Origin: Paractinoplanes abujensis
Lineage (GTDB): Bacteria > Actinomycetota > Actinomycetes > Mycobacteriales > Micromonosporaceae
Assembly: GCF_014204895.1 (NCBI RefSeq)
Contig: NZ_JACHMF010000001.1
Span: 6,262,001-6,326,000, forward strand
Length of the DNA: 64,000 nt
Direction: 5' to 3'
Shown here one piece after another: positions 42,147 through 49,959 of the stretch (within the stretch, counting starts at the first letter, position 1; each line of letters begins with the position of its first letter). The notes under the pieces were generated by a model. It was given only the letters and a program-made list of their open reading frames with translations, searched no databases and was not told the origin of the DNA. A program made the translations under genes and the position numbers.

Positions 42147-42797
42147 GTGAGCACCAAGCAGCTCGAACGCCGAAGGGACCAGTCCGCGGTGGCCCACGAG
42201 GCGGCTACCCGGACGAAGACGACCGTCACCGAGCTGGAGAACCGGCTGCGGACCAACGCCGACCTCATCCGGCAGCAGACGCAGGCGCTGCGTAACGCCG
42301 AGGCCGAGGCCAAGCGGCTCAAGCGGGCCCTCAAGACCCACGCCCGCGACAAGGACCGCCTGGAGAAGGCACACAAGAAGGCCGTGAACCGCGCCGAGAA
42401 GGCCCAGAGCAAGGCGGCCTCGCTCGAGGAGAAGTACGGCCAGAGCGTGCTGGCCGATCTGGTCCGGCGCGAGAAGGAGAAGGATCGCGCGTCAGCGGCC
42501 GCTCCGGTGGTCCCGCCCGCGCCGGCCGAGCAGGAGCCCGAACAGGCGCCCGCGGAGCAGTCCGACAAGCAGGCGCCCGAGGAGCAGGCGCCCGAGGAGC
42601 AGACCCTCGCGCCCGAGCAGCCGATCGAGCCGCCGACGGCCCGCGCCACCGCGGCCCGCTCGACCGCGCGGAAGGCCGCCGCGTCGGCTGCCACTCCCCC
42701 GCGCACCCGGGCCCCGCGCAAGACCACCACCGCGGCCGAGACGCCGCCCGCGGCCACTCCGGCCCGGCGACGCGCCCCGAGCCGGCGCACCGCCTGA
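42147..42797 (+). CDS. Coiled-coil, Ala/Pro/Lys-rich protein
   Basis: A 216-residue soluble protein. Residues about 20-115 form a charged coiled coil (ENRLRTNADLIRQQTQALRN; AKRLKRALKTHARDKDRLEK). The rest is disordered: a Glu/Pro/Gln stretch (PAEQEPEQAPAEQ; APEEQAPEEQ), then an Ala/Thr/Arg-rich histone-H1-like tail. The start is GTG behind AGGAAAGGAG. No known domain. The basic tail would suit nucleic-acid binding, as in Lsr2/HU-type extensions, but this is only composition. Confidence 0.6.
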   Translation: MSTKQLERRRDQSAVAHEAATRTKTTVTELENRLRTNADLIRQQTQALRNAEAEAKRLKRALKTHARDKDRLEKAHKKAVNRAEKAQSKAASLEEKYGQSVLADLVRREKEKDRASAAAPVVPPAPAEQEPEQAPAEQSDKQAPEEQAPEEQTLAPEQPIEPPTARATAARSTARKAAASAATPPRTRAPRKTTTAAETPPAATPARRRAPSRRTA

Positions 42798-42808
42798 TCG
42801 CCTCTCAA

Positions 42809-42844
42809 GGAACGGCCCTCACCTTCTAGGCTGAGGGCTGTTCC
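42809..42844 (+). terminator. Hairpin after the coiled-coil gene
   Basis: GGAACGGCCCTCA / TGAGGGCTGTTCC, a 13-bp stem with one G-U pair and a 10-nt loop, ending 19 nt before the next start codon. Confidence 0.75.
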
Positions 42845-42863
42845 GCGCCCGATGGAGGTTTTC

Positions 42864-43490
42864 GTGCCCGAGTCCAGCTTCGACGTGACCACCGTGCGAG
42901 CGATCCTGTTCGACATGGACGGCACGCTGGTCGACTCCGACGGGGCCGTGCTGCGGTCGTGGCTGGCCTGGGCCTCGGAGTACGGGGTGGACGGCCAGGA
43001 GGCGTACGAGATGGCGCACGGCAGCCCGAGCGCCACGACCGTCCGGAAGCTGCTGCCGCACCTGGACGAGGCCGCGCAGGTGGTCGCGTCGGCCCGCCAG
43101 CTCGAGCTGCAGTACGACGACCTCTCCGACGTGCACCCGACGCCGGGTGCCCGCGAACTGTTGTTGCAGCTCACCCGTAACGGCCTGCCCTGGGCCGTGG
43201 TCACCAGCGCCGACACCCGGCTGGCCAAGGCCCGGCTGAACGCGGCCGGGATCGTCGCGCCGGTGCTGGTGACGACCGACGACATCGCGGCCGGCAAGCC
43301 CGACCCGGAGGGTTACCGGCGGGCCGCCGAGCTGCTCGGGGTCGACCCGGCCGACTGCCTGGTGGTCGAGGACGCCGAGGTCGGCCTGCAGGCGGGCCGG
43401 GCCGCGGGAGCGCACACGGCGGCCCTGCGCGGGCTCGACGGCGACCTGCGGCTGAACACGCTGGCCGACCTGGCCGCACTGCTCGCTTAG
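42864..43490 (+). CDS. HAD-family phosphatase (beta-phosphoglucomutase-like)
   Basis: A 208-residue haloacid-dehalogenase hydrolase. Motif I is LFDMDGTLVDSD, motif II VTSADT, the conserved Lys lies in AGKPDPEGY, and motif III is CLVVEDAEVGLQAGRAAG. The helical cap (WLAWASEYGVDGQEAYEM...) is of the subclass-I sugar-phosphatase type. GTG 42864 has GGAGG 5 nt upstream; the ATG at 42852 overlaps that site. It converges on the DyP gene with 4 nt overlap. Substrate is probably a small phosphorylated sugar. Confidence 0.87.
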   Translation: MPESSFDVTTVRAILFDMDGTLVDSDGAVLRSWLAWASEYGVDGQEAYEMAHGSPSATTVRKLLPHLDEAAQVVASARQLELQYDDLSDVHPTPGARELLLQLTRNGLPWAVVTSADTRLAKARLNAAGIVAPVLVTTDDIAAGKPDPEGYRRAAELLGVDPADCLVVEDAEVGLQAGRAAGAHTAALRGLDGDLRLNTLADLAALLA

Positions 43491-44443
43491 GGCGCGTCGG
43501 GCAGGTCGTCCAGGAAGCCGGCGGTCGGCACGAAGAACAGCGAGCCGGTCAGCGCGGTCGAGAAGTCGAGAATCCGGTCGTACGTGCCGTACGGCTCGCC
43601 GAGGAACATCCGGCGCAGCATCAGCTCGGGGATGTCGGGCGTGGCGGCGTAGGCGATGTAGTACGTACCGAACTCGCCGTCCTTGACCGAGCCGAACGGC
43701 ATGTTGTCGCGCAGGATCTTGAGCTCGTTGCCGTCCACGTCCTCGACCACGTTGAGGGCCAGGTGCGAGTTGGGCGCCTTGGCGTCGTCCGGGATCTCGG
43801 CGTTGTCGAGCTTGGTGCGCCCGATCGCCGCCTCCTGTTCCTCGACCTTGAGCGCATTCCAGGCTTCCAGGTCGTGTACGTATTTCTGCACCATTACGTA
43901 GCTGCCACCGGCGAAAGGCTTGTCCTCGTCGCCGACGATGGCCGCGCTGTGGGCCTTGGCGCCGGTCGGGTTCTCGGTGCCGTCGACGAAGCCGAGCAGG
44001 TCGCGCTCGTCGAAATACTTGAAGCCGTGCGTCTCGTCGACGATGTCGCCGGCCCCGCGCAGCCGCTCGCCGATCTTGGCGGCCAGCTCGAAGCACACGT
44101 CCATCTGCCCGGCCCGGATGTGGAAGAGCAGGTCACCGGGGGTCGACGGCGCGGTGTGCCGGGGACCTTTCCAGGCCCGGAAGCGGTGCAGCTCGGCCGG
44201 GCGGGGCCCGGTGAACAGCCGGTCCCACAGGTCGGAGCCGATGCCGGTGACGCAGGAGAGCTGGGCCGCGGGCAGCCGGAACCCGACCGTGCGCTGCAGG
44301 CCGCTCAGATCCTCCAGCAGCTCGCGGACGGCCGCCTCGCCGCCGGGGCGGACGGTGGCCACGAGGAAGATCGCGGCGTCGGTGAGCGGGGCCAGCACGG
44401 CCTGCGACTCGACGATCGGGCCGACGGAGCGGGGCGCAGTCAT
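43487..44443 (-). CDS. Dye-decolorizing peroxidase, cytoplasmic type
   Basis: A 318-residue DyP-family haem peroxidase (YfeX-like, B type). The diagnostic GxxDG is GFVDG at 151-155, with the distal Asp154. The proximal haem His is likely His227 in PNSHLAL, and the distal Arg is Arg245 in ILRDNMPFG. No Tat signal and no C-terminal encapsulin-targeting peptide, so it should be free in the cytosol. It uses H2O2 to oxidise aromatic or porphyrin substrates. Divergent from the SDR gene with only 24 nt between the starts. Confidence 0.92.
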   Translation of the reverse strand: MTAPRSVGPIVESQAVLAPLTDAAIFLVATVRPGGEAAVRELLEDLSGLQRTVGFRLPAAQLSCVTGIGSDLWDRLFTGPRPAELHRFRAWKGPRHTAPSTPGDLLFHIRAGQMDVCFELAAKIGERLRGAGDIVDETHGFKYFDERDLLGFVDGTENPTGAKAHSAAIVGDEDKPFAGGSYVMVQKYVHDLEAWNALKVEEQEAAIGRTKLDNAEIPDDAKAPNSHLALNVVEDVDGNELKILRDNMPFGSVKDGEFGTYYIAYAATPDIPELMLRRMFLGEPYGTYDRILDFSTALTGSLFFVPTAGFLDDLPDAP

Positions 44444-44467
44444 GGGCCGCAGTCTAGGGTCAGACGC

Positions 44468-45313
44468 ATGAGCGCTCCGTTCGCCTTCGCCGGCCGGACC
44501 TGTCTGATCACCGGGGCCGCCAGCGGCATCGGCGCGGCCCTGGCCCTCGAGCTCGGGCGGCGACGATCGGTGCTGGTCCTGGTCGACCGGGACGCCGAAG
44601 GGCTGGCCCGGGCGGCCGCGGCGGCGCGGGAGCTCGGCGCGGCGGACGTGACGACGTACGAGATCGATCTGAGCGACGGCGGCGACCGGCTCGACCTGGC
44701 GGCTGAGGTCGCGTCCCGCCACGGCGGCGTGGACCTGCTCGTCAACAACGCCGGCGTCACCCTGATGGGCGAGTTCGAGCAGAACGCGATGCCCGACTTC
44801 GAGTGGCTGCTGGAGATCAACCTGATGGCCGTGATCAGGCTGACCAAGGCGTTCCTGCCGCAGCTGCTGGCCCGGCCGGGCTCGCACGTGGTCAACGTGT
44901 CGAGCCTGTTCGGCTTGATCGCCCCGGCCGGGCAGGTGGCCTACGTGACGTCCAAGTTCGCCGTGCGGGGATTCACCGACGCGCTGCGCCACGAGCTGGA
45001 GCCGCGCGGGGTCGGCGTGACGGTCGTGCATCCCGGCGGCATCCGCACCAACATCGCGGCCAATGCCCGGGTCAGCGGCGGCGACCCCGACGGCCGGCAG
45101 GTCGCCCAGGCCCGCCGGTTCGCCGAGCGGGCCCTGACCATGCCGGCCGAGGAGGCGGCGAAACAGATCGTGGCCGCGATCCACGACCGCAGACCCCGGC
45201 TGGTCATCGGGGGTGTGGCCAAGGGCGCCGACCTGCTGGCCCGGCTCACCCCGACCCGTTACTGGCGGATCAGTCAGCGGCTGGCAACGGTCAAGAAACT
45301 GCAAGGCGACTGA
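44468..45313 (+). CDS. Short-chain dehydrogenase/reductase
   Basis: A 281-residue classical SDR. The Rossmann motif TGAASGIG is near the N-terminus, NNAG near residue 95, and the catalytic Ser and Tyr-x-x-x-Lys are in NVSSLFGL and YVTSKFA. The C-terminal 40 residues (MPAEEAAKQIVAAIHDRRPR) resemble SDRs with a membrane-associating tail. It lies 9 nt after a TAGGGT box, suggesting a leaderless mRNA. It ends exactly where the GH18 gene ends on the other strand. Substrate unknown. Confidence 0.9.
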   Translation: MSAPFAFAGRTCLITGAASGIGAALALELGRRRSVLVLVDRDAEGLARAAAAARELGAADVTTYEIDLSDGGDRLDLAAEVASRHGGVDLLVNNAGVTLMGEFEQNAMPDFEWLLEINLMAVIRLTKAFLPQLLARPGSHVVNVSSLFGLIAPAGQVAYVTSKFAVRGFTDALRHELEPRGVGVTVVHPGGIRTNIAANARVSGGDPDGRQVAQARRFAERALTMPAEEAAKQIVAAIHDRRPRLVIGGVAKGADLLARLTPTRYWRISQRLATVKKLQGD

Positions 45314-46528
45314 CTAGGACGCGCCGGTCAGGCCTTTCGACACCGCGGTGAGCAGGTCGGCCGAGGTGGTGTCGCCGGAGAGCTCCCACGCGAACGCGCC
45401 GCCGAGGGACTTGCTCCGGGCGTACGCCATCTTGGTCCCGATCGTCTCCGGGGTGTCGTAGGACCACCACTGCTCGCCGCAGTGGGCGTAGGCCGTGTCG
45501 CCGATGACGCCGGTCGGCGGGCAGCGCTCGACCAGTGCCTCGTAGTCCTCGAGCCCCTTCTCGTAGCGCCCGGTGGCCGGTCCGCTCGCCGCCCCGCCCG
45601 GTTCGGCGCTGCTCACACCCGCCCAGCCGCGGCCGTAGAAGCCGATCCCGAGCAGGATCTTGGCGGGCGGGATGCCCAGGGCGAGCAGTTTGTCCACGGT
45701 GGCCGACGCGGTCGACGTCTCACGCGGAATGCCCGGGTAGGCGGTGAGCGGCGAATGCGGCGCGGTCTTCTGCACCTTGCGCACATCCTCGCCGCCGGCC
45801 CCGAAGTAGTCGTACGTCATCGCGCTCAACCAGGTCGCCTGCTCGGCCGCGGTCCGGTAGTCGGTGGCGTCCAGCTTCGAGGAGTCGCCGGGCACCGCCG
45901 CCGTGATCACCGCCTGCGGGCCGAACGCGGTACGCAACGCACCCAGCATCCGGCCCAGCGCCTCCGGTCCGCTCTTGTCGCAGCTCATCCCGCACGCGTT
46001 GGGGTATTCCCAGTCCACGTCGATGCCGTCGAACACGCCCGCCCAGCGCGGATCGGCGACCAGTTCGCGGCACGACCGGGCGAAGGCCTCAGGGTCGCGG
46101 GCGGCCTGGGTGAACCCGCCCGAACCGGTCCAGCCGCCGAACGACCACAGCACCTTGAGCCCCGGGTGCTTGGCCTTGAGGCGGCGCAGCTGCCCGATGT
46201 TGCCGCGGGCCGGATCGCTCTTCGCGTCGGCGACGCCGTCCACGCTCTGCCCGGCCTCGAACGGCTTCTCGTAGTCGGCCCAGCGGTCGGCGGCCGTGCA
46301 TCGGCCCCCGCTGACCTTGCCGAAGGCGTACAGGAGATGGGTCAGTTCCTTGGCGCCCCCACTGGTGTCCAGGTCTTTCACCTGGAAGTCGCGGGCGTAG
46401 ACACCCCAGCCGGTGAAGTAGCCGACCACCTTGGGGGCGGCCGGGGCGGGGGCGGGTTCGTCGTCGGGTGCCCCGCAGGCGGCGAGACCGAGCAGGATAA
46501 GGATGATCAAGACGAATCGGGCGCGCAC
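45314..46528 (-). CDS. GH18 chitinase-type lipoprotein
   Basis: A 404-residue exported glycoside hydrolase. The signal peptide ends in the lipobox LAAC18. The GH18 barrel begins at VVGYFTGW. The catalytic DxxDxDxE is DGIDVDWE at 167-174 with the acid Glu174. SxGG (SFGGW) and the M.YD motif (MTYDYFG) are intact. It should cleave chitin or other GlcNAc polymers outside the cell, bound to the membrane. GTG 46528 starts a textbook signal peptide; GTG 46564 would add 12 residues. Confidence 0.92.
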   Translation of the reverse strand: MRARFVLIILILLGLAACGAPDDEPAPAPAAPKVVGYFTGWGVYARDFQVKDLDTSGGAKELTHLLYAFGKVSGGRCTAADRWADYEKPFEAGQSVDGVADAKSDPARGNIGQLRRLKAKHPGLKVLWSFGGWTGSGGFTQAARDPEAFARSCRELVADPRWAGVFDGIDVDWEYPNACGMSCDKSGPEALGRMLGALRTAFGPQAVITAAVPGDSSKLDATDYRTAAEQATWLSAMTYDYFGAGGEDVRKVQKTAPHSPLTAYPGIPRETSTASATVDKLLALGIPPAKILLGIGFYGRGWAGVSSAEPGGAASGPATGRYEKGLEDYEALVERCPPTGVIGDTAYAHCGEQWWSYDTPETIGTKMAYARSKSLGGAFAWELSGDTTSADLLTAVSKGLTGAS

Positions 46529-46600
46529 CGCTCCGAAGCTATCCGGACGGGACCACCGGGCCACAAGTGATCACTCGTCCGGGTGTAACGCCGGGGCCGG

Positions 46601-48775
46601 GTGATTCGCGGCACCGTCGTCCACCGCGCGCTCCGGCTGTGCGATCGTTTCCCGGTGGCCATCAGCCCCCACGAGCCCTCGTCCGCGCCCCTGCTCCGCA
46701 GCTGGCGGGCCGAGTTGCGCGCCCTGCTGAGCTGGCGCCGCATCCTCAACCGGCTCCAGGCGGTGCTGCGCAGCGCGCTGGTGACCTTCGTCGTGCTCAC
46801 CGTCACCCTGTGGCTGATGCCGGGTGTCGAGAGCAACGACATCGTCGACACGCTGGGCCTGGTGGCGATCGTGGCCGGCGTCGGCGCCGTGCTGCGCCCG
46901 CTGCTGCTGCTCGGCGTCACCGCGCTGGGCGGCTGGGGCGCGATGCTGCTGGGGGTGATCGCCCAGGTCGTGGTGATCGTGGTCGCGCTGGAGATCGACC
47001 CGGCGGAACGGATCACCGGTCTGCCCTCGCTGGTGATCACCGCGATCCTGGCCGTGGTGTTCGCCGCGATCGTGGACTGGATGGCCGACAGCGGCACCGA
47101 TGACACGTTCGTGCGCGAGGCCCGGCGGCTGATGCGCGGTGTGCGCCGGCGGCAGGCCCGCCTGGCCGGGGGCCCGTTCCTCACGTTCCGCCGCCCCCGG
47201 CCGGGGTCCGAACCGGGCCTGATCATGGTGCAGTTCGACGGGCTGTCGGAGCCGGTGCTGCGCTGGGCGGTGCGGGCCGGCAACCTGCCCACGCTGGGTC
47301 ACTGGCTGCGTTCGGGCAGCCACACGATGCGCGGCTGGCACACCGGTCTGCCGTCGACCACGCCCGCGTCGCAGGCCGGCATCCTGCACGGCGCGACCCG
47401 GCAGATCCCCGCGTTCCGGTGGTTCGAGAAGGACACCGGCAAGCTGATGGTGACCAACCGGCCGCGCGACGCCGCGATCCTCGAGCCGCGGCTCAGCGAC
47501 GGCCGTGGACTGCTGCGCGACGGCGGGGTGAGCATCGGCAACGCGTTCAGCGGCGACGCGGCGGTCAACTTGCTCACGGTCAGCCACGCGGCGCTGCCGG
47601 GCCGGTCCGCGCGCGGCTGGGCTGCGTTCATGGCCTCCCCGTACGGCTTCACCCGCGCGCTCGTGCTCGGCGTGGGCGAGGTCATCACCGAGCTGCACCA
47701 GGCCCGTCTGCAGCGCCGTCGCAACCTGCAGCCCCGGGTCAGCCGGTCGGGCGCGTTCCTGGCCCTGCGCCCGGCGTCGATGCTGCTGCGCGACGTGAAC
47801 GTGTCGCTGATCGCCGAGCAGATGGCCCGCGGCGCCCCGGCCATCTACTGCGACCTGGTCGACTACGACGAGGTCGCGCATCACGCGGGCCCGGCCCGCC
47901 CCGAGTCGATGCGCCAGCTGGAGAGCCTCGACCGCATGCTCGGCGTGCTGGAACGGCTCGCCCCCGAGGCGGCCCGCCGGTACCACCTGGTGGTGCTGTC
48001 CGACCACGGGCAGAGCCAGGGCGCGACCTTCCGCCAGCGCTACAACGAGAGCCTGGACGAGGTGGTCGAGCGGTTCTCGGCGGGCGACGAGGCGGAGGCC
48101 GTCGACGAGCCCGCCGAGGGCGAACCACCGGCGGAGAAGGAAGCGCCGGTCGCCCCGCTGCTCGTGGTCTCGTCGGGCAACCTGTCGCTGGTCTACCTGA
48201 CGAAGTTCCGGCGGCGGCTCGACCGGGCGGCCATCGACCGCGTGTATCCGCGACTCATCCACGGGCTGGTCGCCCATCCGGGCATCGGTCTGGTGATCGT
48301 GCGCGACGAGGACGGACCGGTTGCGCTGGGCGGTTCCGGCAGCCACTCGCTGCGCGACGGCGTGGTGCGGGGCATCGACCCCCTGCTCCCGTACGGACCG
48401 CGGGCCCGGCACGACCTGCTGCGGCACCAGGAGGCCGCGCACGTCGGCGACCTGGTGCTGATCAGCTGCGTCGACCCGGTGACCGAGGAGGTGGCCGCGT
48501 TCGAGGAGCTGGTCGGTTCGCACGGCGGGCTCGGCGGCTGGCAGACCGACGCCGTGCTGGTGCACCCGGCCCGCTGGCCGACGACCGAGGCCGAGCTCGA
48601 CGGGCCCGACGCCGTGCACCACCAGCTGGTCGAATGGCTGGCCATGCTCGGGCTGCGGACCCGCACCGCGGCGGCCGACGAGGTGCTGCACCTGGAACGC
48701 GAGGCCCAAGAAAAGATCTTCGACTCGCCGGACTCGCCGGACTCGCCGAGACTTTCCCGGACGCACGACGGTTAG
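46601..48775 (+). CDS. Holin-like membrane + alkaline-phosphatase-superfamily protein
   Basis: A 724-residue protein. About 130 residues near the N-terminus contain four hydrophobic segments like the phage_holin_4/YvlD family (ALVTFVVLTVTLWLMPGV). From about 205 to the end it is an alkaline phosphatase/nucleotide pyrophosphatase-type domain: MVQFDGLSEPVLR, TGLPSTTPASQAG (nucleophile Thr), CDLVDYDEVAHHAG and VVLSDHGQSQG supply the metal ligands. The enzymatic part is probably held at the membrane face. The start is uncertain: GTG 46601 as listed, or GTG 46655; neither has a clear ribosome site. Confidence 0.85.
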   Translation: MIRGTVVHRALRLCDRFPVAISPHEPSSAPLLRSWRAELRALLSWRRILNRLQAVLRSALVTFVVLTVTLWLMPGVESNDIVDTLGLVAIVAGVGAVLRPLLLLGVTALGGWGAMLLGVIAQVVVIVVALEIDPAERITGLPSLVITAILAVVFAAIVDWMADSGTDDTFVREARRLMRGVRRRQARLAGGPFLTFRRPRPGSEPGLIMVQFDGLSEPVLRWAVRAGNLPTLGHWLRSGSHTMRGWHTGLPSTTPASQAGILHGATRQIPAFRWFEKDTGKLMVTNRPRDAAILEPRLSDGRGLLRDGGVSIGNAFSGDAAVNLLTVSHAALPGRSARGWAAFMASPYGFTRALVLGVGEVITELHQARLQRRRNLQPRVSRSGAFLALRPASMLLRDVNVSLIAEQMARGAPAIYCDLVDYDEVAHHAGPARPESMRQLESLDRMLGVLERLAPEAARRYHLVVLSDHGQSQGATFRQRYNESLDEVVERFSAGDEAEAVDEPAEGEPPAEKEAPVAPLLVVSSGNLSLVYLTKFRRRLDRAAIDRVYPRLIHGLVAHPGIGLVIVRDEDGPVALGGSGSHSLRDGVVRGIDPLLPYGPRARHDLLRHQEAAHVGDLVLISCVDPVTEEVAAFEELVGSHGGLGGWQTDAVLVHPARWPTTEAELDGPDAVHHQLVEWLAMLGLRTRTAAADEVLHLEREAQEKIFDSPDSPDSPRLSRTHDG

Positions 48776-48782
48776 GCACTTT

Positions 48783-49901
48783 GTGCCGCGACTGTCGCTC
48801 GTCCTAGCCCTGGCCGCCGTGCTCCTGCCGGCGGCCGCCGCCCCCGCAGTGAGCCCCACGGCACGCTCCTCCGCGCCCGCCTTCAACGGCGGCGTCTACG
48901 CGATCGCTCACCGCGGCGCGACGACCTACGTGGGCGGCACCTTCACCACCGCGACGGTGAACGGGCGTACCTTCCCGCGGGAACGGCTGGCCGCCTTCGA
49001 CTCGCGTACGGGGAAACTGCTCGACTGGTCGCCCCGCGCCGACGGGGTGGTGCGCGCGCTGGCCGCGACCGCCGACAGCGTCTACGCGGCGGGCGATTTC
49101 CGCGCGGTCGACGGCGAGCCGCGCGACTCCCTGGCCCGGATCCACCCCACCAGCGGCGCCGTGCGGTCCTTCCGCCACAACCTTTCCGGTACGCCGTACG
49201 CGCTCGCCACCGGCAACGGCCGGCTCTACCTCGGCGGCAGCTTCACCCGCGTCACCGGCGAACAGCGGGGCAACCTGGCCGCGTTCTCGCTGGCCACCGG
49301 CAAGCTCGACGCCCGCTGGCGGCCGGTCGCCGACGACACCGTGCACGCGCTCGCGGTCACCGGTCCACGCGTCTTCCTGGGCGGTGGCTTCCACTTCGTC
49401 GGCGCGGTCAAGGGCACTCTGAGGCTGGCCTCGGTCAACGGCGTCAGCGGGGCCGTCGACCCGGCTTTCCGGCCCCGCGTGCCGGCCGAGGTGCGGGCCA
49501 TCGCGCTCGACCCGACCGGCGTGCACGTGGCCACGGCCGGGCGGGGCGGCCGGGCCATCGCCTACAGCTGGACCGGGGCCCTGCGCTGGCAGCGGGTGTT
49601 CGACGGGGACGCGGCGGCGATCGCGACCACGGGCGGCGTCACCTACGTGGGCGGGCATTTCGACAACGCCTGCCTGACCGAGCGCAACGGCGTCAAGGGC
49701 GGCTGTGTGGACGGCTCCCGGCCGCGGCTCAAGCTGGCCGCGGTGACGGCCCAGGGGCAGCTGACCTCGTGGGGGCCGAAGGCGAACGGGGTGATCGGCG
49801 TGCGGGTGCTGAGCGTCAATCGGGTGGCCGGCACGATCGAGGCCGGCGGTGACTTCACGACCGTGGACGGGCGGGACCGGCGGCGCTTCGCCGCCTTCTG
49901 A
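48783..49901 (+). CDS. Exported beta-propeller protein
   Basis: A 372-residue secreted protein with a signal peptide ending near AAAAPAV. About seven propeller blades follow in repeats such as TYVGGTFTTATVNG, VYAAGDFRAVDGEPR, LYLGGSFTRVTGEQRG and VFLGGGFHFVGAVKG, each followed by an LAAF.xxTG strand. This is the pattern of the DUF5122/delta-60-type propellers. No enzyme motif; likely a surface or extracellular binding protein. The GTG lies in a small GGCAC/GTGCC hairpin and 8 nt after the previous stop, so translation may be coupled. Confidence 0.8.
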   Translation: MPRLSLVLALAAVLLPAAAAPAVSPTARSSAPAFNGGVYAIAHRGATTYVGGTFTTATVNGRTFPRERLAAFDSRTGKLLDWSPRADGVVRALAATADSVYAAGDFRAVDGEPRDSLARIHPTSGAVRSFRHNLSGTPYALATGNGRLYLGGSFTRVTGEQRGNLAAFSLATGKLDARWRPVADDTVHALAVTGPRVFLGGGFHFVGAVKGTLRLASVNGVSGAVDPAFRPRVPAEVRAIALDPTGVHVATAGRGGRAIAYSWTGALRWQRVFDGDAAAIATTGGVTYVGGHFDNACLTERNGVKGGCVDGSRPRLKLAAVTAQGQLTSWGPKANGVIGVRVLSVNRVAGTIEAGGDFTTVDGRDRRRFAAF

Positions 49902-49959
49902 TCCATGCTCTTAAGTGGACCGCAAGCGATTGCTAAGCGGGCCGTGGCGAGATGGCCGC

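Noticed and set aside
42147..42797. Coiled-coil protein as a histone-like DNA-binding protein
   Set aside because: Only the Ala/Lys/Arg-rich tail suggests it; no conserved HU or Lsr2 domain is present, so it is left as unknown.
43487..44443. DyP peroxidase as encapsulin cargo
   Set aside because: No C-terminal targeting peptide after the catalytic domain and no encapsulin gene next to it.
46571..48886. 771-residue minus-strand open frame
   Set aside because: Antisense to the holin-like/phosphatase gene; His/Gln/Arg-rich composition with no family features.
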